Assembly: GCA_016584305.1 (NCBI GenBank)
Contig: JACEEZ010020542.1
Location: 126,001-190,000, forward strand
Length of the DNA: 64,000 nt
Reading direction: 5' to 3'
From: Chionoecetes opilio
Lineage: Eukaryota > Arthropoda > Malacostraca > Decapoda > Majidae
This document shows positions 1 to 11,818 of this stretch, one piece after another; the first letter of the stretch is position 1, and every line of letters begins with the position of its first letter. A program made the translations under genes and the position numbers. Below the pieces are notes generated by a model that did no database searches, was not told the origin of the DNA, and saw nothing but the letters and a program-made list of their open reading frames with translations.

Positions 1-439
1 ACTAAACATAAACACTAGATGGCGACCTTAGTGTAGCCCGTTACCAACGTCGCCACTCTGTTTTATTTTTGCAGTTTGTTCATTTATAGCCATATTATGA
101 CACAGATGAAGACACAAAATGACACGGACTCTCCAGATAGCCCCTTCTAACTTTCCTGAAATCACGGATGTAGAAATGTAAGTATTAACGCCACCAGACG
201 TCTGTTATCAGAAAAAAAACGTTGTCCTGGCGACTTTAGTGTTTTCTACGGTAGAGTCGAAAGGGATCACTGTTATACTCTACATTTCACCATGGCAACA
301 TATAGGGAAGTGCTAAATTTCGAGGAGGAAGGTTTTTTCACTACAAATATAACGGTGAAGGATGACACTGTTCGTCTCCGCATAAATACTAAATAATTAT
401 TTTGTTGAATGATATTTTTTGTTCCGAATACGTATAAGA

Positions 440-442
<3 letters not shown>
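1..442. other. Repeat-derived flank with no gene
   Basis: Apart from the Helitron fragment listed separately I see no coding signal. Two similar segments (about 20-36 and 215-231, both reading TGGCGAC then TTAGTGT) lie either side of that fragment and may be decayed repeat. Confidence 0.4.
126..195 (-). mobile_element. Helitron 3' region fragment
   Basis: About 70 bases match the segment just inside the 3' hairpins of the Helitrons elsewhere in the window (for example 50403-50475). The shared words include CTCCAGATAGCCCCTTCTAA and ATTAACGCCA. Neither the 5' TC end nor the terminal hairpin is present here, so this is a relic. Confidence 0.7.
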
Positions 443-511
<69 letters not shown>

Positions 512-518
512 AGAGAGA

Positions 519-588
<70 letters not shown>
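443..588. repeat. (GA)n microsatellite
   Basis: Nearly uninterrupted GA dinucleotides over about 145 bp. The Arg/Glu and Ser/Leu reading frames through it are artefacts of the repeat. Confidence 0.97.
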
Positions 589-592
<4 letters not shown>

Positions 593-694
593 AAAAAGGA
601 GGGAAAGGAAGGAAAGACAGTGACAAGAATATGACTTATATGACGGAACATTAGTAGTAGTAGCGCTGATGGATATTCATCTTATACTGTTTCC

Positions 695-696
<2 letters not shown>

Positions 697-765
<69 letters not shown>

Positions 766-784
766 CTTTTTTTCTCTCTCTCTC
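697..784. repeat. (CT)n microsatellite
   Basis: CT dinucleotide tract with one short interruption near 762. It sits about 110 bp from the GA tract in the complementary sense, so the two could pair as a large imperfect hairpin. Confidence 0.95.
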
Positions 785-896
785 CAAATATATTATTTAA
801 ATAAAGTCACGCACAATATCTGCCCACAAAAGTAGCAAGTTACCCGTAAATATTGTGTGTGGACGTCTGAGTATAAGCCCCTCCCACACCCTCGCC

Positions 897-1904
897 TCAC
901 CGCGCGCTGATTGGTTCTAATTTCCCCTGATCCCGTATAGCAATAGACTTCGGCAATATGCGGCCGGGGAGGAGGTGGATGGCGGCGTATGCCACCCTCT
1001 GCAGCCAGGTGTTGCCCGGCAATAGGTCGCACTGCTGCTGTGGCAGGACCCTGCACAGCCTGTCACGCGCGACAGACTCCCTTGCCTGGCAGAGAATCTT
1101 GGCCACCCGACAGGCCACGATCTGTCGAACCCTGGTGGCTAGGGGCACCAACCGTGCCTCCGCCTGCATGACGTGGGTGTTGGCCCAGCGCGGTGCCCCC
1201 AGCAGGGTCCTCAAAGCTCGGTTCTGAAGGACCTCTAATTTCCTCTACTGAGTGAGCGACAGCGCGATAAGCACGGGCGCACTGTAGTCTACCAGGGCGC
1301 GCACAGTGTGCACGTAAAAGAGGCGCAGCACTGATGACGTGGCCCCGGCGTGTGTCAGGACGGTCATGGCCCTCATAATGTTGAGCCTGGTCTCAGCCCT
1401 CTCCCTCAGATACGTGACCTGAGTGGTGAAGGTGAGGCCCCGGTCAAGCCACATCCCGAGGTACTGGAAGGAGCCAGTCCAAGCCAGCCTGATGCCCTGT
1501 ATCTGTAGAGGCCAGACCGGGAGGGCAGCGGCCTTGAACACCATGGCCTTGGACTTCTCAGCTGATATCTTGAGACCCAGCTCTCTGCACTTGCAACTGA
1601 CCAGGTCAAGGGCTTGCTGGGTCCGAAACACCCGGCACCCCGGCCAGTGACGACCAGGACCAAGTCGTCGGCGTAGCTGAGAAGAGCCGTGCCCTCCCGG
1701 AACGACAGGCTGACCAGCTGCTCCATCAGGAGGTTGAAAAGGGTGGGGCTTAGGACCCCGCCCTGCGGCGTACCGTTCTCCAGCTCCCTGTAGCTGGACT
1801 TGCTCCCCTGGAACCTGACCCTGGCGCGGCGCTGCCAGAGGTAATCCTCAATCCAGGCGAGGAGTCTGGGCGGGAAGCCAGCAACAAAGGTCGTATCGCC
1901 AGCA
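897..1904 (-). pseudogene. LINE reverse transcriptase, C-terminal half (LINE-A)
   Basis: Read on the minus strand this encodes the palm and thumb of a non-LTR reverse transcriptase. It contains NGTPQGGVLSP, then the catalytic YADDLVLVV at about 1660-1690, then a thumb-like stretch (QYLGMWLD) and a typical LINE C-terminal motif, LQNRALRTLLGAPR, near 1200-1240. The frame shifts directly after YADD (near 1630), and an in-frame TAG interrupts it near 1245, so the copy is dead. The upstream half (fingers) lies at 3057-3372, separated by an insert of about 1.1 kb. The NGTPQGG/YADD style fits the Jockey/R1-like group; the clade is inferred. Confidence 0.85.
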
Positions 1905-3056
1905 ACGACCATCTCTCCGACTACCTAGATACTTCTTTTCCTTACGACGGAAGCTACAAAGCCTCCCTCGGTCGGTCGTAAACGCGTCGGAAGGCGCTGA
2001 CTGGCTAAGACGAGTAATGACGTCATCAAGCTCATCATCAGTCACCAGCCAATGACAAACAGTTTTTGAAACTTCTCAACCAATCACAAGCCAGCGAGAC
2101 ATATTTCCGGGCAAGAATGGCATGCCAGACTGCCTCTCCCCGCCTTCTGTCCCCGTCATCTCAAACTAATTCTCGTTTTATTCGGAATGCTTCCGTTTTA
2201 AGGAGTTTTAATGTATCAGATAGTAAGATGTATAAGTAAGGAGCCTGTTTTGGTGGTAGAAGGTGTGTGTGTGGGTTGAAATAGTGAATATTTGTGATAT
2301 GGGCAGGCCCCGCGGCAAGGCCTCTCCGTCACCCACTGCCCCGCCATCAGTCACCTCATCATAACATCTTTAAATCACCCTTATTTAAGGTGACACACGG
2401 TGCTACATTGATTTAGATAATGACAAGTATATATAACATCTCACCATAATCATTAAGTTGTATAATAACGAGTAATAAGACGTTTAATCCTGCCCAAACC
2501 TACAGCGGCGGAGGAGCTGGCGGCTCCAGCCGCCACTCTCAAAAGTTTTGAGTAAAAACCCGCAGTTATCCGCCTCACCTGTGCCTTCCTGAAGAAGACA
2601 GTCAGCTCCCACGCCTGTGATAGCACCATAGGATATCACCAGGGATCATAGGATTCCTCAAGGGGTTCTCGCTCCCCTACTAAATATTACCAAAGACATC
2701 TATCTCCCTTGGTGAAGTTGGTGTTGATATCCACCTCACGCTCACGGGCTTCATGCTGCTGCCGAAGGCCGCGCTGCCAGACGTGGATGAGACCCTTGCT
2801 TGTATTTCATCTCTTTACTCATATATATGAATAATATCCATCCAAATGCAATCATATGTCTACATTCACCTATAAAAAAGATATTTCATAGCATACCAAG
2901 CAATAATGAGCATGCCTGGAGACTTCCGACCTCTGCTAATACCGGTCTTGAGCAGTCGTTGGCCAGTGTGCACGTTTACGACCAAACCTACGACTTTTCC
3001 GCGCTGTGGGTTCCGTCGTAGGACTTCCGACCAAAAAATGGTCTTAAAGTGTTTTG
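1905..3056. other. Insert splitting the LINE-A reverse transcriptase
   Basis: The LINE coding sequence breaks at about 1905 and resumes at about 3057. Imperfect inverted words flank the insert: TACGACGGAA and GGTCGTAAACG near 1945-1985, complemented near 2975-3025. GGGAAGCCA near 1872 is also complemented near 3060. This suggests a decayed TIR transposon, but I could not fix the ends or a target duplication. It encodes nothing I recognise; the longest clean start (2299) gives about 20 residues beginning MGRPRGKA. Confidence 0.45.
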
Positions 3057-3372
3057 TGGCTTCCCTCCCTGGCCCGCACGCCCCGCCGCACCAGCGCGGC
3101 CAGGATGGCGTGGGCGTTGGCCAGTTCAAACGCCTTCTCCAGGTCAAGGAAGACGGCGACAGCAGGGCGGTTGTCGATTTGGCCCAGGAGGGCCATGACG
3201 CTGTTGGAAGTGCCCACCAACCCCGTGGTGAAGCCGAAGATGTGTGGGTGGAGGTCTCCCAGGCGCCACAGGAGGCGGGCCAGCACCATCGTCTTGGCCG
3301 TGCAGCTCATCAGGGAGATGGGGCGCGGCCTGGTGGGTTCTCTGGGCTTAGGGATGGGCTGGAGCGGTATTC
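3057..3372 (-). pseudogene. LINE reverse transcriptase, N-terminal part (LINE-A)
   Basis: The minus strand encodes PRPISLMSCTAKT, then VFLDLEKAFELAN and ILAALVRRGVR. These are reverse transcriptase fingers and the first catalytic Asp motif (FLDLEKAF) of non-LTR elements. They belong immediately upstream of the 897-1904 segment. Homology stops abruptly at about 3372, so the endonuclease and ORF1 are missing. Confidence 0.85.
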
Positions 3373-4261
3373 ATATTCTTGCTAACGCTTAGCAAAACTT
3401 TTACTACTCGAAATTTGCTTTTAAGGCCATCATTTTGCTGGTAACCACTAACAGTGTACGCATATTCTTGTTAAGGGGTTTGAAAGTACTGCAAAGTTAG
3501 AAGCGGTCAGGAGCACTTTTATCCGCTTAAACCAGAGTTTTGCTAGCGGCGATCACGGTAGAACAACAACAAACCTAGCGATGGAGGTAAGGTTTTCGTG
3601 ATAGAAATGACATTTCAAGAGCCACAGCGAACCTTTAATGTTTGTTATTGGTGTTGTTTAGGGCACGATAATGTAAAGGAACCCTGTGAGCCCTGTCGAG
3701 GTCATGTGAGGCATAACAGACGTGGTTGTCTTCTTCAGGAAGGTGTAGAAGAGGCGGATGACGGAGTATTGTCGGGAGGGGTGGACGCCAGCAGGGTGGG
3801 CCAAAGACATTATAAACAAGTCTGCCAAAGTCCGACCTAAAATTCATTTTCTCGCGTCATGACGTCACCGCGAGTCCACAGTAGGTAGGAGCTGCCATTC
3901 GGCATGTATCATAATGTATCTTACAGCATCTAATGGTTAGCTAAAGTATTACAGATATTTTTGGAGTACGCAAAAAAAGAAAAATCTTCTCTACGACATC
4001 CATTACCGAATAAAGTAGGGTGGTGATGAATGAGAAACATTTTAAATTAGAGGCGTTGTTTGTGTGTAAAAAGTTTGGTCAGCTTCGTACCTCAATGAAA
4101 TGATGACTGCAGTTAAGTTCTTTTGTTCAAAATCATGTATAAACGGCCTAATAATGACGACTTTATCTGATGATGAATTATAAGCACTTTTGCTTTGAGC
4201 GTTATCTTCCCTCAGCAAGCTTCTCCGCGTTTGAAATCACTCAGTCCCTGACTGACGGTCG
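3373..4261. other. Unassigned stretch with a short open frame
   Basis: An 80-codon frame on the plus strand (3598-3840) is Cys-rich at its start and has an acceptor-like tract (GTTGTCTTCTTCAG) inside it near 3724-3737. I do not recognise it and would not call it a gene. The first 20 bases or so (GGTATTCATATT) match 34229-34256 in inverted orientation, so part of this is old repeat. Confidence 0.3.
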
Positions 4262-4600
<339 letters not shown>

Positions 4601-4663
4601 TCCCACTCTGATGTCTTGGACATTCACCTTTTTAGGCATTAAATCAATCAATCAATAATTTCC

Positions 4664-5113
4664 CACCTGACATGCATCCTCATACCGCCACATCGGCTGT
4701 AACAGATGGTCGCTCCTTAACCATGCGGCCATGCCTTCACACAGTGATGTCTTCGGATGTAAATATATGAGAGCAAGAGGACAAAGAGCCGGATGCATGC
4801 ATATTCCCGTATTCTGGAACAGTATGTCGAGTTTACTCTTGAACACATCAAGTTAAGTTGCGGGTACGTAAGAGGTGTAAAATAAAGATTCTGTGGTAAC
4901 TTTGTGTGGGAATCACAATGAGGGTATTTTCGAGAATATCCTATGGTTAGTTATACAGTTACAGCCATGCGTCTTCACAGAGCTGGAAGAATAGGGGAGC
5001 GGAACAGGGCTGAAGAGCCTGAGTAGGGAAGACAGAGGAAGGGGCAACTCGCGCTGACGTCACGGAATCAACTCGGCTCCGCCCCATTGGCAGACCTCTG
5101 TATATGGCTTTGG
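4664..5113. repeat. Dispersed repeat R2, copy 1
   Basis: It aligns over about 450 bp with 33230-33680 and, in part, with 34495-34640. Shared landmarks are GGCTGTAACAGATGGT, ACCATGCGGCCATGCCTTCA, TATTCCCGTATTCTGGAACA, GGGTATTTTCGAGAA and GCTGACGTCACGGAATCAAC. The unit carries a CRE-type palindrome (TGACGTCA) near 5056. Class unknown. Confidence 0.8.
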
Positions 5114-6235
5114 TTGACAACGCGTAGTTTTGAAAGTCGTTCTTTGCCTCGCTCGTAGTTTTCATTTTCAATCCACAGTTCTTGGGACAAGCTAAGAAAG
5201 GAGTCATCAATGCCAAAGCGATGTAGCAGTTGTGGTGTTCTTGTTGTTACAAAGCGTGATGGATTCTTTCGTCATGATAGAAGCATTCCCTCTTCACATT
5301 TCTTTCACTAGCATCACGGGCCAATCCTTGAACCAGCGTTGATTTTTCTTCGGTAGACACATGATCTGAGAACAATGCTAAGCCTACGAGCTCATCAGAC
5401 AGATACTACAGGTGGCTTTCCATAACCCTTCTTGCAGCTGCACCGACTTCACGATCGATCTCCTCATATCTTTGCAGGTTGTACCAGAACTGCAGGTCTT
5501 GAGCAGGGGCTTCAGTTGCCATTGGAGCAGAAATCCATGCCTTGGTGTATATCAATACACCAAACTGAACAAACCACTCTATCTGGGCGATCTCTCTCCT
5601 GGTCAACTTTACCACATCTTGTGAATTGAATATATATATTTCTATTGAGTAAATCAACTTGGCCATCCATCTGGCACGATGTACAACGCCTGGTGCTCTC
5701 CAGTGAATAGGAGTGGGTGGCACGGCAAGGACTGTCAATGTCAGTTCAATGAGTTCTTTATAGTCATCTCTTTAAGAATATATTTGTGTTGTAGGAAGGC
5801 AATTGTAGATTGTTAGAAATCAGTGGCTCCTGGTTGGACTGGGAGGGATGATAAGTGCTCTCTATCAACCTCATTCCAAATGACTTTGAATCTCTTGAAT
5901 AATGGAATCTCCGGGGAATTACTTGGCCCAAAGCATAATGGGAAGACTTTGGCCATGACGATCTCTAGAAAATGGTGACGACAAGCAAGCCACAAAGTTT
6001 CATGGCAAACTTTCTTCTCTAGGCGTACGCAAACAGCATTGAACCTTCCCGTATTGACTGGTGTTGTGTCAAAACTCCATAGCCTGAAGCTTCTCTGTCA
6101 AATTCCATTTTTCTAACAGTTGGTACACTGCATTGGCTTCATTTTCTCCTGTTCCTAATGTCAATTTTGGAACTCCAAGCAGTTTCTCATCCCCATCTCC
6201 TGACACCAGGGCAGACATTCAGAGAGAGTGAAAGG
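5114..6235 (-). pseudogene. Uncharacterised multi-copy gene family F1, decayed copy
   Basis: The minus strand encodes a recognisable but broken protein. In order it reads GVPKLTLGTGENEA (near 6160), FDTTPVNTGRFNAVCV (near 6060, after a frameshift), LWLACRHHFLEIV (near 5990), IPLFKRFKVIW, HRARWMAKLIYSI (near 5670), AWISAPMATEAPAQDL (near 5530), and after an in-frame TAG at 5406-5408, YLSDELVGLALF. The last recognisable words are SKLRVVNQ near 5110. This arrangement (Asp motif, then CRHH..E, then ARWMAK, then YLS.E) matches a family of unannotated proteins I have seen in arthropods and cnidarians. The function is unknown; a transposase-like origin is inference. At least one stop and two frame changes make it non-functional. 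Confidence 0.65.
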
Positions 6236-7372
6236 CCACGGTTGTTCGCTCAACAACATCCCTCTATTTCTACACCCCGGAGCTCGTGGGTATTCCAGTA
6301 CGAGACATGGCAGTGGCGGTACATGGTTGCTATGGGCATCGATAGCTGATTGGCTGAGCGACTACAATAACGGTCACAGACTCGCCAGCGAATCACAATT
6401 GTGTAAAAACAAACGTGCCAGCCAATCAGAGTGTGTCTCAAACGTGTCAGCCAATCACAAGGCAGCAGCCGCGGCCTGCATTTCAAGGTCGTTGTACTTA
6501 TTTCTATTTCTAGTTTATTCCATCATTTCTTCATCCCCTGTGTCACCTCCGTCGCTTCAACACTTGTTTCTACCTCCACATACACGCGGGTAACACACCG
6601 GTGGCTTGTACTTCCTTGTATTCTAGCTATTCATTATTCCTTCCGAGCAATAAGCCGGTGTTCTTCTTCTTGTGACCTCTTAAGGTAGTATATCGCTTCG
6701 TAGCTCTCCTTCTCCTAGTGTTGGCCGAAGCCACCACCCCGGGAGGCGGGTCACAAACCCTCGGCTAACACCCGGTACCCATTCACTGCTAGGTGGACAA
6801 GGGCTCGGGTTTTAATTACGGAACAGGGCACACCACATACCTGCTGTCTGCCGGAGCCATGCGTGGTGCTGTCTGGCATCGCTACCCGGGTCGAGATGCC
6901 GCGCTCACCACTCACCACAGAACAAAATCACCACAAGCGCTTGGGTTTGTTATATGGTCTAATTTCGTTTGTATACTTGCCCTGCTGTCACCTCCGTCGC
7001 TTCAACACTTGTTTCTACCTCCACATACCCGCGGGTAACACGCCGGTGGCTGTACTTCCTTGTATTCTAGCTATTAATTATTCCTTCAGACATTCATTCT
7101 GACGCAGAGCCGTACGCGTGGTGGTGTGTGGCATCACTAGTCGCTACCCGCGCGGGTGAGATGCCGTAGATCACCACTCTTATCCCATCACCCCAAAACA
7201 TTATCACCACAAGCGGCTGGGTTTGTTATATGGCCTAATTTCGTTTGTATACTTGCTCTGTTCAGTTCTTGAGTCAGAAAACATCATATATACTCAATTT
7301 ATGAGTATTTTTATGTATATTGCGTCCTCCACACCACCCTACCCTCTAGGCAGTCACCTTGTTTTGACAGCT
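6236..7372. other. Repeat-rich stretch with duplicated 105-bp blocks and CCAAT boxes
   Basis: The block starting GTCACCTCCGTCGCTTCAAC occurs at 6541-6645 and again at 6982-7089, about 441 bp apart. A second pair (TGGGTTTGTTATATGG with its upstream context) lies at 6858-6980 and 7120-7260. Four CCAAT or ATTGG motifs cluster at 6345-6460, as in promoters, but no convincing exon follows. No gene identified. Confidence 0.5.
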
Positions 7373-7375
7373 TAA

Positions 7376-8544
7376 GGGGAGAGTCCGCCGTGACTTTTAA
7401 ATTGCATCTACGGCCATGAATAATTTATATGTTGTGTATATTAGTACCCTTGTTATCACATGAAAATTTTAAGCTGATTAGACGAAAGGAAAAATTTGAA
7501 AAAATTAAAGAACCTATTTTTGTCGGTTTTTTATGAAATTTTGAATTGCATCTCCTCAGCCATTTTTTGACCAATTTCAATGTGACATGAGCATATGATA
7601 ATTCATTGTTATTCTAACAATTTGTTTTGAGAATATTTTGTAAATTGTTTTCGATTTTTTTCTTTTTTAATTGTTAAAAAAAAAAAAAAAAAAAAATGTT
7701 TAAGGATAATTTTCCCATATATCAAAACTAAGACTTAAAAACAAAAATGTAATCAGAACAGATTTTTCTACGATATTTGATTTTGTGTGTCCTAAAGTTT
7801 CGTGAAAATCGTGCCAAAAATATAAGAGGAGATAGATTTTATGTTCATTTTATACTAGTTTTGAGAAAAACGCGTTTGAAGTTTTGCTAAAGTTTCTGCG
7901 CTCCAGTGAAGGTACTATACTGTCAATGCTACTTTCATATGAATTTTACGGGATCAGTAATCACATATCAATGCATGCATAAAAGGATCTGCACCTTGTC
8001 CCCCCTTATAAAGGTATTAATTAATCGCTCAAAAGCGAGGGTGTCAGGGCGCGCCACGCCCCTCATTATTGCAAGGTTCGATAAAAATTCACCAGGTGCA
8101 TAGCTTTCGATTGGAATTCCTTTGTTTGTCTTCCTCTTCTTGTTTATTGTCTTCTTCTCTTTTCTCTCTTTTCTAGTCCTTTTTGGATGTATACATTTGT
8201 TCCAAAAAATGTTGTGAACAGGTTGCACTTTTCATATCCAAAATTGTTCCAGAATTGTTACCTGGGTAACAAACTTCACCCTGAAGATTGCTGTGGTGGT
8301 TTTTTTATATAGGCTTAGTTTTGATATATGGGAAAATTATCCAAAAAAAAATTCGATTTTTTTTTTTTTTTTTTTTTACAAGTTTTGAAAGTTTAAATGC
8401 CCCTCGCTATGGGCATTTAAAAAAATGTCCGACTGAAAAAAATTCCACCATTCGAAAGCCAAAGGATAGGGTGTTGCCATAGACCATATAACTCAAATTC
8501 GCATTTAAAAAAATATTTTCATATTGTCACGGCGGACTCTCCCT
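7376..8544. mobile_element. TTAA-flanked non-autonomous DNA transposon (piggyBac-like)
   Basis: TTAA at 7372-7375 and at 8545-8548 bracket an inverted repeat of about 19 bp: GGGGAGAGTCCGCCGTGAC on the left and its complement (first base A) on the right. TTAA target duplication is typical of piggyBac and Kolobok elements. The 1.17-kb interior is AT-rich with homopolymer runs and has no transposase, so it is a passively mobilised element. Confidence 0.85.
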
Positions 8545-8548
8545 TTAA

Positions 8549-9743
<1,195 letters not shown>

Positions 9744-10005
9744 TTAATACAATAAAATGCATGGCACTACAAAGCCAGAACACTACGCAGTGAGTAAGAA
9801 TATTAGTGATGGACAGGCTGAAAAAAAGTCTGGAAGTATTATTGTATTAACATGATTAACCAGTGTCAAATTATAATGAAGCGAGCAATATACACATAGA
9901 ACGTACATGTATATTACCCTATATGACAACGAAGCAACCAACAAAATCTCAAGCATTGACTATTATTTGGTTTTATAACACAATGTAGTTCCTCTCGGTA
10001 ACTTA
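9744..10005. repeat. 262-bp inter-Helitron spacer, copy 1
   Basis: Starts TTAATACAATAAAATGCATG and ends CTCGGTAACTTA. It is repeated almost identically at 11557-11818. It separates the CTAG end of one Helitron from the TC start of the next. Confidence 0.95.
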
Positions 10006-11556
10006 TCTATAATAATATAAGCGAAAGTGTGTGTGTGTGTGTGTGTGTCTGTCTGTGTGTGTGTGTGCTATAGGTTCCGCCCCCCGTGTCGCAATCCCAT
10101 CATATGGCACAGTTTTGGAACCAGGTTGACCAGGGAAAGGTTTTATTTAAGGCCATTTTGGGGATGATCCAATCACTTTTTTTTTCTTTTTTTTTTAGCA
10201 GCCTATTAGCGAGAATTGTGAAAAAAAAGTGGGTTGCGAGAATTAGAGAGAACTGAAACTCGAGAAATGCAGTGGGTCGCTGGCAGTTTTTAACTCAAAG
10301 GTTGGTCTCCTGTGTTTTCCCTCCGCGACTAATATTTTTCAATAAATCAATTTCGCGATGAATATTGATGCACCGCATCTGAATACTAAAAAAGAACGTT
10401 CTTCTGTTGTTCTAGTAAGTGTATGCATGACATGCATTACGATTGAACGTTCTATAATAGCAATTTAATGCAAATTACTCGCCTCGAGTAGCAAAGCTTA
10501 ATATATTTTTAACATGTATATTGTGGCATGTAAAATTTGGGCGATGTTCACACTGTTTTCTAAGACAGTACTGCTGCGTCTGGCAAACGCTTGTCAAAAT
10601 ACAATAAGCAATGCCTTGGAAAAACGAAGAATAAAGAATGCCGAAATCGGCTTGTTGCTGCGACAATGTAGGTTATAATTGTGGAGGCGACACGCCGCGG
10701 CGGGGAGTGGTGGGCGGGAGATTGTGGCGGGAGATTGAATCAAAACATTGCTACTTCACGCGTCGACTCATTGCACTTCCAGGCTTTCTATCTGATGATA
10801 CACAATAATAACAGGAACATATGACTGCCTAGGTATAGATAACTTCTAAACATACGTTTTTGACTGTATAATATCATAGAGTAGCATTTACCTCGCCTCC
10901 TCAACTATAACCTCCTTGGTTATTTGGTTATATACAATGTTTTACAGAATCAGGCTTCTATACAATATACATATAGAAGAAAATCTTTCTTAATATTATA
11001 CTTGTGTGTTTTAAGTGCAGTGGAATAAGCCCATATTTTTCTTTCAAGTTGACCAACTTTTCACCAAATTGTGAGTTAAAACTGCCAGCGACCACTGGCA
11101 TTTCGGAGTTGCAGTTCTCTCTAATTGAGGAAACCTTGATGTAGGGTGATGGGTAAGGGTGAGTGAATGGGTGGGGTGATGGGTAATGGGTGTGGGGGTG
11201 ATGGGTGAGTGAATGGGTGGGGGTGATGGGTTGGGGGTGATGGGTGATGGGTGAGGGAATAGGTGGGGGGTGATGGGTAATGGGTGAGTGAATGGGTGGG
11301 TGGTGATGGGTAATGGGTGAGTGAATGGGTGGGGGGTGATAGGTGAGTGTATGGGTTGGAGGTGATGTGAATGGGTTGGCGTTAATACATACATTTCTAC
11401 AACCATGATTTCAGGAAAGTTAGAAGGGGCTATCTGGAGAGTCTGTGTTTGGTGGGCCGAAGGCCCACCAAACACAGGTGGCGGGCCAAAGGCCCACCAA
11501 TAGCCCTCCGCAGGAGCCAGCCAAAAAGTCCGCCCGGAGGGCGGCTTTGCGGCTAG
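10006..11556 (+). mobile_element. Non-autonomous Helitron 2 with a nested element
   Basis: Begins TCTATAATAATATAAGCG preceded by A and ends with the CCGCCC/GGGCGG hairpin and CTAG (11553-11556) followed by T. That is the A|TC...CTAG|T insertion pattern of Helitrons, without target duplication. Compared with Helitron 1, an extra 0.88 kb (10245-11122) is inserted. No replicase or helicase. Confidence 0.92.
10245..11122. mobile_element. Nested TIR element with AATT target duplication, copy 1
   Basis: AATT at 10241-10244 and 11123-11126 flank an element with inverted ends AGAGAGAACTG / CAGTTCTCTCT. The similarity continues inward for roughly 60 bp (GTCGCTGGCAGTTTT and complement). Helitron 1 carries the empty site GCGAGAATTGAGGAAACC, which confirms the insertion and the 4-bp duplication. 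The 878-bp interior includes a 63-codon minus-strand frame (10475-10666) that I do not recognise. Superfamily undetermined. Confidence 0.85.
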
Positions 11557-11818
11557 TTAATACAATAAAATGCATGGCACTACAAAGCCAGAACACTACG
11601 CAGTGAGTAAGAATATTAGTGATGGACAGGCTGAAAAAAAGTCTGGAAGTATTATTGTATTAACATGATTAACCAGTGTCAAATTATAATGAAGCGAGCA
11701 ATATACACATAGAACGTACATGTATATTACCCTATATGACAACGAAGCAACCAACAAAATCTCAAGCATTGACTATTATTTGGTTTTATAACACAATGTA
11801 GTTCCTCTCGGTAACTTA
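11557..11818. repeat. 262-bp inter-Helitron spacer, copy 2
   Basis: Second copy of 9744-10005, offset by 1,813 bp. Confidence 0.95.

Noticed and set aside
409..654. Arg/Glu-rich and Ser/Leu-rich open frames over GA/CT tracts (also near 4371, 23281 and 29383)
   Set aside because: They are direct translations of dinucleotide repeats with no unique flanking coding sequence.
5211..5311. Small plus-strand frame starting MPKRCSSCG
   Set aside because: It overlaps the F1 pseudogene on the opposite strand, which explains the sequence better.
10475..10666. 63-codon frame duplicated at 12287-12478 as a conserved small gene
   Set aside because: The identity reflects the recent 1.8-kb tandem duplication, not selection.
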